DNA of 64,000 nucleotides from contig NW_006921532.1 in NCBI RefSeq assembly GCF_000340215.1, forward strand, positions 9,887,172-9,951,171. The letters are read 5' to 3'. The stretch is from Pseudocercospora fijiensis CIRAD86. Its lineage: Eukaryota; Ascomycota; Dothideomycetes; Mycosphaerellales; Mycosphaerellaceae. The notes beneath the pieces are model-generated. The model did no database searches. It was not told the DNA's origin and saw only the letters and a list, made by a program, of their open reading frames with translations. Positions 48,638 through 59,917 of this stretch are shown here, piece by piece; position 1 is the first letter of the stretch; every line of letters starts with the position of its first letter. Made by a program: the position numbers and the translations under genes.

Positions 48638-48860
48638 ATAAACGATTTAATAATCCTACTTATATATCTATAAGTTAGTAGATTTTAGGAATTCCGAATA
48701 CTTAGATATTCTATCCTACGTTCCGACTAGAAATTCCTATTATTATAGAAGATATATATAACCTTAGAGATCCGCTTAGTCTTAGATCTAATAGTTCTAA
48801 TCCTAGCTACTAGCTACTATTATAGATCGAGAAGGGAGTGCGCAAAGCAGTCTATAACTG
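48638..48860. other. RIP-mutated AT-rich edge of the transposon block
   Basis: CA/TG-poor sequence with no recognisable gene. Normal composition resumes near 48860. Confidence 0.6.
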
Positions 48861-49326
48861 TGAATATTTCAATCTGGAATAGTCTGGCCTGCTGTATCGC
48901 TTACTATAATCAAGTCGTATTAGCAGAGACAAGGGCTGCGAGCTCCTCGCATTGGCGTGCGATATCGCTCCGTAACAGCCTCGCTAACACCGTCGCACTG
49001 ACTACTGACTGACTGACACATTCGGGGAGAGTCGCTGAACAAAAGCACAGCCTTCCTTCGACCTTTGATCATGGTCCGCCAACTGTAATGTCTGCTCTTT
49101 TGTGAACACCCGACGACTGCAGCCCTCGCAAGCCTGCGACTTCCACCTTGAATAGAATTCTATACACGCTGTCTTCACAACGAGGCTCTTGGGAGCATCT
49201 ACAAGCTGCTGCATGACAGCCATCGACGGAATCCAGAGCCTCATTACCCACTCAACCCATTGCGAAGCTCTACTTTGATCGAGGCCTCCTGAAAGCGACC
49301 GCCAGGGCGAAAGCCTGTACACAACG
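48861..49326 (+). promoter_or_regulatory. mclA upstream region
   Basis: About 466 bp of normal-composition DNA between the repeat block and the mclA start codon. It should hold the promoter and 5' UTR. Open frames on the other strand look like chance. No specific site can be named. Confidence 0.5.
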
Positions 49327-51093
49327 ATGTTGCGATCGGCGTCGCGTGCTCTGCGCCAACAGAGGCTTCTGATTGCTAGCATTGCACCTCGCATGATGGC
49401 TGGAACAAGTAAGGTGCACACCTTCTCCGCCGTGCAGCCTCCGTTACTAGGAACACAGCCCACAGACGCATTCCAGCTGGCAAAAGAGTCGGAGAAGCCA
49501 GATCTCGAGCAGCAGATATTTGACACACAAGTGAAGCAGGTGAAAGAGTGGTGGGCAAGTCCAAGGTACAAGGGCATCAAGCGACCTTACACGCCCGAAG
49601 ATGTTGTGAGCAAGCGTGGCACATTGCAACAGGTCTACCCCTCCAGCTTGATGGCGAGGAAGCTCTTTAACCTGCTAGAAGAGCGTGCTGCGGAGGGAAA
49701 GCCAGTCCACACAATGGGCGCCATCGATCCAATCCAGATGACGCAGCAGGCACAGCACCAGGAAGTGCTTTATGTCTCGGGCTGGGCATGTTCTTCTGTC
49801 CTCACGACTACGAATGAAGTCAGTCCTGACTTTGGCGACTATCCGTACAACACCGTGCCCAACCAAGTACAGCGACTATTCAAAGCCCAACAGCTGCACG
49901 ATCGACGGCATTACGATGCAAGACTTTCGATGACTCTCGAGCAAAGAAAGCAAACGCCCTATGTGGATTACCTTCGACCAATCATTGCAGATGGTGATAC
50001 CGGTCATGGCGGTCTCAGCGCGGTCCTCAAGCTTGCGAAGCTCTTCGCCGAGAATGGTGCAGCTGCGGTGCACTTCGAGGATCAGCTTCATGGCGGTAAG
50101 AAGTGCGGTCACTTGGCTGGCAAAGTCCTCGTGCCCGTGGGCGACCACATCAACAGGCTAGTAGCGGCGAGATACCAATGGGACCTGATGGGTTCTGAGA
50201 ATCTGGTAATTGCTCGGACTGATAGCGAGAGTGGCAAGCTGCTTTCGTCCGCGATCGATGCTAGAGACCACGAGTTCATCTTGGGCGCGACTGACGATGT
50301 CGAACCTCTGGCAGAGACACTCCAGATCATGGAGACCGAAGGCGCCTCAGGTCCCGAGATTGACGCTTTTGAGGCGCAGTGGGTCAAAAAGCACAACCTC
50401 GTCACGTTCGATGAAGCCGCGGAGGCGCACATCAAATCGCAAGGAAGGGACGCGCAAGCATATCTGAAGCAGACCCGCGACAACAGGAATATGCCGCTGC
50501 ACAAGCGACGACAAGCTGCGGCTCAAGTGGCAGGGTCACCTGTGACATTCAGCTGGGACACGCCACGAACACGAGAAGGTTTCTACCATTACAGAGCCGG
50601 CATTCCCGCGGCCGTCAAGCGTGCGATCGAGTTTGGACCATACGCAGATCTTCTCTGGCTGGAAACAAAGGACCCAAGCGTGAAAGAGGCTGCAAGCTTT
50701 GCGAGGCAGATCCGCGAAGTCCATGCCGGCAAGAAGCTGGTATACAACTTATCGCCCAGCTTCAATTGGTCCGCACATGGCTTCAGTGACCAAGACCTGA
50801 AGAACTTCATCTGGGATCTCGCCGGACACGGCTTCACTCTGCAGCTCATATCTTTGGCGGGTCTACACAGCACTGCCACGATCTCGCACGAGCTGGCGAA
50901 GGCTTACAGGACCGAGGGCATGAAGGCATATGTAGAGATTGTGCAGAGGAGAGAGAAGGAGGTGGGCACTGATGTTCTCACGCATCAGAAGTGGTCCGGC
51001 GCGACGTATCTGGATGGCATTATCGGGGCCATACAGGCTGGCAGCAGCGGGAGCAGGAGCATGGGCGAAGGGAATACCGAAGGGCAGTTCTAG
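49327..51093 (+). CDS. mclA: 2-methylisocitrate lyase, mitochondrial
   Basis: 588 residues, intronless. The Arg-rich N-terminus ([24 protein letters not shown]) looks like a mitochondrial presequence, and the C-terminus (GQF) has no peroxisomal SKL. The isocitrate lyase superfamily is clear: ADGDTGHGG at 221-229, [20 protein letters not shown] with the catalytic Cys260, and NLSPSFNW near 477. The loop reads KKCGHL, not the KKCGHM I recall for glyoxylate-cycle isocitrate lyases; together with the presequence this favours cleavage of 2-methylisocitrate to pyruvate and succinate, the last step of the methylcitrate cycle. Isocitrate lyase activity is the alternative. It diverges from mcsA across the transposon block. 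Confidence 0.88.
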   Translation: MLRSASRALRQQRLLIASIAPRMMAGTSKVHTFSAVQPPLLGTQPTDAFQLAKESEKPDLEQQIFDTQVKQVKEWWASPRYKGIKRPYTPEDVVSKRGTLQQVYPSSLMARKLFNLLEERAAEGKPVHTMGAIDPIQMTQQAQHQEVLYVSGWACSSVLTTTNEVSPDFGDYPYNTVPNQVQRLFKAQQLHDRRHYDARLSMTLEQRKQTPYVDYLRPIIADGDTGHGGLSAVLKLAKLFAENGAAAVHFEDQLHGGKKCGHLAGKVLVPVGDHINRLVAARYQWDLMGSENLVIARTDSESGKLLSSAIDARDHEFILGATDDVEPLAETLQIMETEGASGPEIDAFEAQWVKKHNLVTFDEAAEAHIKSQGRDAQAYLKQTRDNRNMPLHKRRQAAAQVAGSPVTFSWDTPRTREGFYHYRAGIPAAVKRAIEFGPYADLLWLETKDPSVKEAASFARQIREVHAGKKLVYNLSPSFNWSAHGFSDQDLKNFIWDLAGHGFTLQLISLAGLHSTATISHELAKAYRTEGMKAYVEIVQRREKEVGTDVLTHQKWSGATYLDGIIGAIQAGSSGSRSMGEGNTEGQF

Positions 51094-51746
51094 AAGTACA
51101 TGTAGTATGAACAATTGTACAGATTTTGGAACTGGTAGTATGAGAATGGATGTGAATGCGGCGCCAAGCATTCGGGCAGCGTTCCGTGGCCCGTCAGCGC
51201 CGGCGCCGGCTCCTCGCTCGTGAGTCGACTTATCGGAGGCTCGTGTGAAGTTAATCTGCCGTCGTTTAGTCGTGATGCAACGGCACTCCCTCCCTCACCA
51301 CCACGCACGTCGACTTCACGGCGACGCCTTTCCTCCCACTCGCGCTGTTTCCTGCATTGCCTCGCCTCGCCCCGCCTCGCCCCTCCGTCTTTCATGACTC
51401 GACTCATGGGGCTCACGGAGGAGAAGAATGGTTAAGGCTCAGCCAGCGACAGCGTCTCCAGCATCACACGCCAGGTACGACTCTCTCTCGCCTGCCTCCG
51501 CCAGACCACGTCAGCCCAGCGCACCTTCACTTCTCCCACCTCGCGCAGCTGCAGCACTCACTTGACGCGCACTCCGACGCGTCGCTCCTGCTGCGCTGCG
51601 TCAACCAGCACCAGCGCAGGACAGTGCGCCGCGGCTTGTGCGAGCTGCCTCTGCTCTGCCTCCCTCCCCCCCACCTCGTCCCAGCACCACTGCCTCAGTC
51701 TCGCCATCGACACCACCATTTTTCCTCCCCTCCCTCATTGACTCTG
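51094..51746. other. Intergenic region between mclA and the HECT ligase gene
   Basis: C/T-rich DNA holding the mclA 3' UTR and the ligase promoter and 5' UTR. The ligase frame stays open upstream to 51357, and another ATG at 51428 (MVKAQPATASPASHA) precedes a GTACGA donor-like site, so a short upstream exon is possible. Confidence 0.5.
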
Positions 51747-54700
51747 ATGCCTCCAAGTCAGCGAATTACGCGTTCCGCGACCGCGAGGCAGAACGCCGAT
51801 CCCGACACCAGCACCGCCAACCCAGCAAATACTGCCGCCGCACCGCAGTCGCCAGCCACGACTGCCACACGCTCGCCGCCCATTCGCGATACTCCCGCCC
51901 TCCGAAAGCGCAAGCTCGCCAACACCGATCCCCCGCCACCCACTGCTCGCGAGCCACGCAACCCCAAACGTGCTCGCGCCAACGACACCGGCGACAACAG
52001 CTTTCCTGCCAGTGCGGACGCCGAGAGCGGCCAGACCGCTGCGGCACCCAAGCGAAGCAAGAGAGCGGCCACTGCTGCTATGTCCAGTGCTGGGTGCGCT
52101 CACCCACCCCAGTCCCGTGTGCGAGCAAGAGCTGACAGAGACAGACCGACCAGCGGGTCCTCGGGCGAGACGTCGCCGGAGCAAATTCCTCGTGACTCTT
52201 CTCGCCGCAAATCGAGCCGCCGCAAGTCCAAAGAAGGTGAGGTGGACCTCTTCGGCGGCCGGCGTGCACCCACTGACCCGACCGCAGATCCTCTGGTCTC
52301 GAGCTCAGCAGCACCGAGTCGAAAGTCGCGCAAGAGCTCGCGGAAAGAACACGGCCAAGATGTGGTCATGAAGGATGTGGACGAGAAGAGAGAGCAGCCA
52401 GATCAGGATCCGAATGAGGACGAACAGTCTCGTCAGGATGCTGGACTTGGGGCAGACGGCAGTGATGATGCTGCACCACCACCACAGCGGGGCTTTGGCC
52501 AAGATGAACTGGACGCCATGGATCGTGGTGAGGACCCATTTGCAACTGGCTACCTTTCCCGATTTGGCGGTCACGCTGGACTGTCAAACAGTCTGAGAGC
52601 TCTATCTGGCATTGTCTCGGGCCAGAACAGTCGGCTCCGCGGCCTGCTCGAGCAGTTGCGTGCCAAGGACGATCCATCATTACAGCTCATTGCCCTGCAA
52701 GAACTTTCTGAGATTCTTCTGGTCAGCAATGAGGATAACCTCGCTGGACATTTCGCTCCCGATCAATATGTCAAAGAGCTGGTATCACTGATGCAACCGA
52801 ACGAGTTCACTGGTGAGGAGAATCCAGAGGTCATGCTGCTCGCTTGCCGGTGCATCGCGAACATGATGGAAGCTCTTCCGGCAGCAACGGCCAGTGTCGT
52901 TTACGGTGGAGCAGTGCCGGTCCTGTGTCAGAAACTGCTTGAAATCAACTTCATCGATGTCGCTGAGCAGGCACTCAGCACCTTGGAGAAGATTTCAATC
53001 GAGTTTCCATCCTCAATCGTTCGAGAGGGGGGCCTCACGGCATGCTTGACATATCTGGACTTCTTCGCCACTAGCACGCAGAGAACCGCTGTCACCACCG
53101 CTGCGAATTGCTGTCGTAACATTCCGGAGGAGTCATTTCCGACAGTACGCGGTGTAATGCCGATACTCCTCAACACGCTTTCAAGCAGCGACCAGCGGGT
53201 TGTGGAACAAGCTTCGCTCTGTGTGTCTAGGGTCATCGACAGCTTCAAGTATCATGACAGCAAGCTGGAGGAGCTCGTGAGCCCAGAGCTGCTCAAGGCA
53301 GTCCTGCGACTCTTACTGCCAGGCACTACCAACATGATTGGGCCAAACATTCATACTCAGTTCTTGCGAGTCCTCTCGATCACTGCTCGTGCAAGCCCAC
53401 GGCTTTCTGCGGAGCTCCTCAAGATGAATGTAGTGGATACACTCTACCAAATCCTAACAGGAGTGTCGCCACCCACAGGCACAGACGAGATTGCTGCCAA
53501 GATCGACAAGAATGTTATTATGCAAGCCATCATCCGAACTCCTCGCGAGCAGATTTTTGAGACTTTGAATGTCATCTGCGAGCTTTTGCCAACAGTATCC
53601 CAAGGCAGTCTCATGTTCCTCGACGATCTGCAGGACGCCGGGTACACCGGGCCAGACAATGCATCCATGTCAACTCGCTCAAAGACAGCTCCTAACGACA
53701 AGAGAGTCGAACTCTTGAAGCAGTGCCCGGACGAAGTCAAGAGATTCGCCATCATCTTGTTCCCAACTTTGATGCACGCATACACCAGTACCGTCAATCT
53801 TTCCGTGCGGCAGAAAGTGCTTACTGCTCAGCTCAAAATGCTCTCCAACCTGGAAGCCGAAATACTCAAGGAGGCTCTCAGGGGTGTTACTTATGCATCT
53901 CATCTGGCATCGATCTTGTCGCAACAGGACAACACTTCGCTTGTCACATTTGCGCTCCAGGCCGCCGAGCTGCTATTGAAGCGGCTGGAGTCCCTTTATC
54001 GACCGCAATTCTACCGTGAAGGTGTCATGGCCGAGATCAAGAAACTTGCTGATCGACCACTCAAGACACTAGGAGCGTCAGAAAAGCACTCCTCTCTTGG
54101 AACAGCTGCCATCATCCCAGACGAGGGTCATGACGACCACGAGGAAAATCACAATGAAGAGGATGAGCCGATCGAAGTTGACATGGAAGACGGAGGTTCA
54201 GAAGACCACGATCATCATGATGAGCCACGTGAAGCCGAACACGACGAAGAAGACATTGACGAACACGAGAAGCCCAGACAGGGCCGCGTCGAGGACGAGG
54301 ATGATGATGACGATGAAGATGACGCTGATAACGACCAAGAGCGCTCTATCGACTCTGACTTGGCTGCATCTCGACCGGCACAACACATTCTGGATCTACA
54401 GGACGTCACCACTTTGCGAGCCAGGCGATTCCTTGAGACCCATGGCGAAGCAGCTAGCGAGCAAATGCAATCGCGGGCAACCGAAGTGTTGGACGATATC
54501 AAGGCACTTGCAGATCAGCTGAGAGCATGCTATTCAGGCGCTGCCGCTGGAAGTGGAACGGAAATTTTCACACGCCTCGCCAAATACTTCGATGGTGATA
54601 CCGTTCAGAGCATCACGAGCTATGAATTGATGACCTCTGGCATAGTAGACGTCCTTCTCGACCTATTCACAGCCGCCAACGAGGAGGCGGCAACCGCCGC

Positions 54701-57606
54701 ACGCTCCGATTTCCTCGAGGTCTTCATGGCAACACAGCAGGCAATTGTCATCACTAGGGACGCCAAATCTCCGTCCACGGCATTCAGTGTCCTCACGCAC
54801 AAGCTTCAGGAACTGCTCAGCCGTGCCGAGCATTTCGAGGTGATTACGGTGCACCACAATGCATTTGAGAGCAATAGAGGCAGCGCAGCTTCTATGTTGG
54901 CTAAGCAGCTTCGTCTGAAGCTTGTAGCCGACGATGACTCAGGCATCCCGCGTCCTTATCGAAACATCATGGTCTCTATCCATGCAATTGCCACATTCAA
55001 GGCGCTAGATGATTACTTGAGGCCGCGCATCAGCATGGGCGATCGCCCGCGTGGTTCTCGTCGTGGAGACATGTCAAGTGCCATGGCGGCATATGCGGCA
55101 GCGATGGCTGGCCGAGGAGATCGATCAATACCACCACCGCCCACATTGCCAACGTTGGGGAGCTCAACTCTGCCTACTCGCAGCACCGGCAAGAAGATGC
55201 CGAGGACCAAGTCTTCCAAATCTGCACCAGAAACGGGAACAGAGCCTGGCAAGACTGAGGACAGTACGAGTAAATTGCGTCGGTCTTCGAGGAGACATTC
55301 TTCCCAAGCATCATCATCGATTGCCCCACCTCCTCCACAGCCCGAGAACTCTGATGAGACGTCACTGGGAGATAGGGACGCACTTCAGGAGGCCCTTGAA
55401 TGCGCTGATGAAGCGCACATCTCGGATGACGATGACGACATGGATGCTGATCTGGACGCACTGGTTGATGATCTTGAAGATGGAGCCCTGGAGCGCGATG
55501 AGCCCGACCCATCGGCAGTCAATCTTGAGGTGGCGAACTCTGGCAAAGTCACTGCTCGCACAGAAGATGGTGCTCGTGTTAGCACACCTTCTCAAGGCAT
55601 ACCCACACCAACTAGCACAGCAGACCGCCTGTCAGCGTCTGCCCGACTTGCTGCAGCACGAGAGCTGCTGAGCACGCCTACCCTATCCACCAGGCCCATG
55701 TCCTATGCCTCTGCGGTGCAGAAGACTCCTGAGGATTGGCACATTGAGTTCAGCGTGAACAATCAGCCGATCGCTAGCGATACTACGATCTACCGTGCTT
55801 GCCATTTCAATCAAGCTCACGGCGACGAAGTCTCAGCACGTAACATTTGGTCAGCGACCCACGCCATCTCCTTCAAGAAGGTAGCAGGACCACCGCCAAG
55901 CGACCGTAGCTCAAGAACTCCGCCGCCCATGCCAGATGCAACTTCTCAGAATGGTCTCCCTCCCTCTTTGGACAACCATCCTGTAACTTCAGGCATCTTG
56001 CGATTGATGAGCATTTTACATGCCTTGAATGCCAATCTGGACGATGTCTTGGCTGAACACAAGGCTACAGTGAAACTCAACGCCGAACCACCATCCCAAT
56101 TCGTCAACACGAAGTTGACGGCCAAGCTCAATCGACAGCTGGAGGAGCCGTTGATCGTGGCGAGCCAGTGCCTCCCCACATGGGCAGAGGATCTTGCCCG
56201 CCTCTATCCCTTTCTCTTTCCGTTCGAGACACGCCATCTTTTCCTGCAATCGACCTCTTTCGGATACTCTCGGCTCATGTCGCGCTGGCAGAACAGCCAG
56301 GAAGAATCATCACGCAGCCGCCATCGCGATGAACGCCCGTTCTTGGGACGAGTGCAGCGCCAAAAAGTTCGTATCTCACGGTCTCGCATGCTCGAATCTG
56401 CCATGAAGGTGATGGAGCTCTATGGCTCATCCTCGAGCATGCTGGAAGTCGAATACTTTGATGAGGTCGGCACTGGACTGGGTCCGACCTTGGAATTCTA
56501 CTCCACTGTTTCCAAAGAGTTTTCCAAGAAGAAGACCAAGCTGTGGCGCGAGAATGAGTCCTTGGACAACAGCGAGTACGCATTTGGCAAGCGCGGCCTA
56601 TTCCCTGCGCCAATGAGTGAAGAGATGGCACGTAAGGAGAATGGCCAGAAGGTACTAAACATGTTCAAGATGCTGGGCAAGTTTGTGGCACGATCCATGC
56701 TTGACTCGCGCATCATCGATGTGTCTTTCAACCCGACCTTCTTCCGTGTCGGTGCAAGCACCACGACGGTCACCCCATCGCTCGGCGCCGTGGCTGCGGT
56801 CGACGAAGGCCTTGCCCACTCGCTCAAGGTCCTGAGGAAGTATGCCAATGCTAAGCAGCGCATTGACGAAGATGCAACCCTCTCGCCGGATCAAAAGGCC
56901 TCCAAGGCAGAGCAAATTCGAATCAATGATGCTCATATCGAAGATCTCGGTCTGGACTTCACCCTGCCTGGTCATCCTGATATCGAACTTCTTCCATATG
57001 GGTCCACTATCAATGTCACCATCGACAACGTCGGACAGTACATCAAAAAGGTCATCGACTTTACTCTACAGTCTGGCGTGCAGAGACAGGTGGAAGCCTT
57101 CCGGACTGGTTTCTCACTCGTCTTCCCATACTCGGCACTGAGAGCGTTCACGCCGGATGAGCTCTGCATGCTTTTCGGTCACGGAGAGGAGGACTGGTCA
57201 CTTGAAACGCTGATGGACTCTATCAAAGCCGATCACGGATTTAACCTGGACAGTCGCAGCGTCCGCAACCTGCTGCAAGCCATGTCAGAGTTCTCGTCTC
57301 AAGACCGGCGCGACTTCTTGCAATTTGTTACGGGCAGCCCGAAGCTGCCGATCGGAGGTATGTGTAGGCAACATGCACGCTTTATGGTCTTTGCTAATAT
57401 TTCCCGCAGGCTTCAAATCGCTCACCCCAATGTTTACCGTGGTCCGCAAGAGCGCCGATGCGCCATATACCTCCGACGATTACCTACCCAGTGTCATGAC
57501 ATGCGTCAACTATCTGAAGATGCCAGATTACAGCTCACTTGAAGTTCTCAAGTCGAGATTCAATACAGCTTCCAAGGAAGGCCAGGGAGCTTTCCACTTA
57601 TCATAG
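51747..57606 (+). CDS. HECT-type E3 ubiquitin ligase, UFD4/TRIP12-like
   Basis: Model join(51747..57357, 57410..57606), 1935 residues. The 52 bp intron has GTATGT, a GCTAAT branch site and CAG; splicing gives LPIGGFKSLTPMF and keeps the frame. Domains: Ser/Arg/Pro-rich low-complexity N-terminus (1-260), armadillo-like helical repeats (about 270-780; SNSLRALSGIVSGQNSRLRG is typical), an acidic Asp/Glu/His tract (about 785-870), and a HECT domain (about 1550-1935) with catalytic Cys1902 in PSVMTCVNYLK and the C-terminal EGQGAFHLS. UFD4/TRIP12 ligases act on ubiquitin-fusion and N-degron substrates. Start chosen at MPPSQRITRS; upstream in-frame ATGs at 51411 and 51357 are less likely. A small intron near 52095-52137 cannot be excluded. 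Confidence 0.9.
57358..57409 (+). other. Intron of the HECT ligase gene
   Basis: 52 bp, donor GTATGT, branch site GCTAAT, acceptor CCGCAG. Reading through it gives a stop at 57542 and loses the catalytic cysteine, so splicing is needed for activity. Confidence 0.92.
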
Positions 57607-58128
57607 ACAATCGCATTTGATGTGCTGCTTCAGCGAGCACTAGTGCGAGGCGCACGGCCGGTGCAAAAGTCGTTACGGTTCATTTTGAGTTGGAAGAATG
57701 CATAGCCCGGCGTTCGTGTTCTTTTGCCATTGGGAACTTATGAAACGCCGCCACGGCCATGGGTAATATCAACACAGGCATGATGTATGTAGCTAAATCC
57801 AGGCTCGGAAGTGTTCCTGCCTGCCAAAGACGATCGTTTTCTCAGTGGCTTTCACGACGCCTCTCAGCTTGAGCATATCTTGTTTCCGATTCCATTGCGC
57901 GACAGGCTCTCCGAGAGCACATACAGCTCGCCGTAGGAAGAATAGGAAGAATTACGGAGCGTACAGAGCGAGTGCCGAGGCATGCATGAGGCGTACGCTT
58001 AACCGCACGAGCCCCACCTATCGAGGACGGGATAGGGCAAGCAAGCACCGATGTCGTCGTCGACTACGCCGGACCTCTTCCTGTGCCTGTCTGACACGCT
58101 CTGTAAAGAATTGCTTTTCACCATCACA
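57607..58128. other. Intergenic region between the HECT ligase and the transhydrogenase
   Basis: 3' UTR of the ligase and promoter/5' UTR of the next gene, both rightward. Open frames here lack coding character. No RNA gene or repeat seen. Confidence 0.5.
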
Positions 58129-59610
58129 ATGCCCGCCATCCGAGTTGCTCCCACGCGAGCCCAGCAAGCCGTGGGCCTCCTGCGCGCCATCAATTCCGGC
58201 ACCAGTACATGCCCATGTCACTCCAACCCCGGTCATCACCACCATGCTCAGAAGAATCCTACCGCTGGACGCGTACGGTCGCTGGCGACCCCTGTGGGCA
58301 GTGCACACCAACAGAAAGAATATGCCTTCGAGATGGCCGCGTCCAGCATTCGATTCGGTCCCGGCTGCACCAAGGAGGTCGGCATGGACTTCAAGAACCT
58401 GCACGCCAAGAAGGTCATGGTCGTGACCGATTCTACGGTGACGAAGCTGGATGCAATGAAGCAATCGATCGAAGGCCTGGAACGTGAAGGCATTGCTTTC
58501 CACGTCTTCGACAAAGTCAAGGTTGAGCCGAAAGACTACTCTATTCGGGAGGCCATCGACTTTGCCAAGCCGTATGCACCTGATGCTTTTCTGGCTGTCG
58601 GTGGCGGCAGTGTGATCGATACTGCCAAGCTGATGAACCTGTACACCACCTGTCCCGATGCTGAATTTCTGGACTTCGTCAACGCGCCCCTTGGAGCAGG
58701 CAAGCCGATCACGTCTAAGCTTAAGCCTCTGATCGCTGTGCCAACCACTGCTGGAACGGGTTCTGAGACCACGGGCACGGCCATCTTCGATCTCGTATCG
58801 AAGAAAGCGAAGACTGGTATCGCTCATCGCAACCTTAAGCCCACCCTCGGAGTTTGTGACCCGATCAACACTCGCACCATGCCATCAGCAGTCCACGCCT
58901 CATCCGGTCTTGATGTTCTCTGCCACAGTCTTGAATCATGGACAGCCATACCTTACTACGAACGAGTTCCGAGACCAACCAATCCAATCAATAGGCCTGC
59001 CTACCAAGGTGCCAATCCAATTAGCGACATCTTCTCGCTCCAGGCCCTCAAAGATACTGTCAAATATCTTCCTCGTGCTGTTAAGGATCCGGATGACTGG
59101 GAGGCTCAATCCAAGATGCTCCTTGCTGCCACACTCGCGGGCGTAGGTTTCGGGAACGCAGGTGTCCATCTCTGCCACGGAATGTCATACCCAATTTCAT
59201 CGCAGAATCCCGGCTACCAACATGCTGGCTATGAAGTGCAAACTCCGATCATTCCTCATGGAGTCTCAGTGGCGGTCAGTGCACCAGCAGTCTTCAGGTT
59301 TACCGGTGCTTCGAATCCAGAGCGACATCTCGCAGCTGCGGAAGCATTTGGTGTCGATGTTTCGAATGCGAAGAAGGACAGTGCTGGCGAGATTCTCAGT
59401 GAGGCATTGGCAGAGTTCCTCGTGAAGCTTGGCGATCAACCGAGAGGTCTCAAGGCCTTGGGCTTCAAGAATGAGCATATCGATGCGCTGGTGGAGGGCA
59501 CCATGCCGCAAGCACGTGTATTGATGCTGGCACCGAATTTGGAGATGCAAGATACTTCTGCTGAAAGGGAACAGCTCCGAGGATTATTCGAAAATGCAAT
59601 GGAGTACTAG
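58129..59610 (+). CDS. Hydroxyacid-oxoacid transhydrogenase, mitochondrial (ADHFE1/HOT family)
   Basis: 493 residues, intronless. The start is the ATG at 58129 in context ACAATGC; an in-frame ATG at 58051 would add 26 residues without targeting character. The N-terminus is Arg/Ala-rich (MPAIRVAPTRAQQAVGLLRA), like a mitochondrial presequence. Family III iron-containing alcohol dehydrogenase marks: GGGSVIDTAK (GGGS 158-161), PTTAGTGSET, and metal ligands expected at Asp262 and His266 (LDVLCHSLESW), His350 (NAGVHLCHGMSYP) and His377 (PIIPHG). The closest type is HOT, which couples 4-hydroxybutyrate oxidation to 2-oxoglutarate reduction. A C. elegans homologue works in propionate breakdown through 3-hydroxypropionate, notable near two methylcitrate-cycle genes. 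Confidence 0.9.
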   Translation: MPAIRVAPTRAQQAVGLLRAINSGTSTCPCHSNPGHHHHAQKNPTAGRVRSLATPVGSAHQQKEYAFEMAASSIRFGPGCTKEVGMDFKNLHAKKVMVVTDSTVTKLDAMKQSIEGLEREGIAFHVFDKVKVEPKDYSIREAIDFAKPYAPDAFLAVGGGSVIDTAKLMNLYTTCPDAEFLDFVNAPLGAGKPITSKLKPLIAVPTTAGTGSETTGTAIFDLVSKKAKTGIAHRNLKPTLGVCDPINTRTMPSAVHASSGLDVLCHSLESWTAIPYYERVPRPTNPINRPAYQGANPISDIFSLQALKDTVKYLPRAVKDPDDWEAQSKMLLAATLAGVGFGNAGVHLCHGMSYPISSQNPGYQHAGYEVQTPIIPHGVSVAVSAPAVFRFTGASNPERHLAAAEAFGVDVSNAKKDSAGEILSEALAEFLVKLGDQPRGLKALGFKNEHIDALVEGTMPQARVLMLAPNLEMQDTSAEREQLRGLFENAMEY

Positions 59611-59917
59611 GTCATTCGAGCTAGAATTGTAGTTTCGACAGAGCAAAGCAGATCTCTCAGCAATCGGATGGCGTATGGTTTCTTGTGCATCTGAGCGTCC
59701 GTTGTGTTTCCAAATGAACAGGTTCTGTGGGTTTGGACAATGTCCTGCCGCGCGCAAGCTCTGTATAGGACTGTATGGATAGCTGAGATGTCTCATTCTT
59801 CTATCGATGTCCACGAGGACCGCATCGAGCCGTCTGACCACGACTAACACATTACACCTTCATTATCATCTGATCATTATTGACAATTACAAGCCGGCCT
59901 GTCCGCACGGCCGGAAT
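59611..59917. other. Convergent intergenic region
   Basis: 307 bp between the stop codons of the transhydrogenase (rightward) and the Zn2Cys6 regulator (leftward). 3' UTRs only; GGCCGG near 59897-59912 forms a small inverted repeat. Confidence 0.5.

Noticed and set aside
11031..48860. Starship-type giant transposon or a secondary-metabolite cluster in the block
   Set aside because: No tyrosine recombinase captain, no synthase genes. The content is explained by nested hAT and LTR elements.
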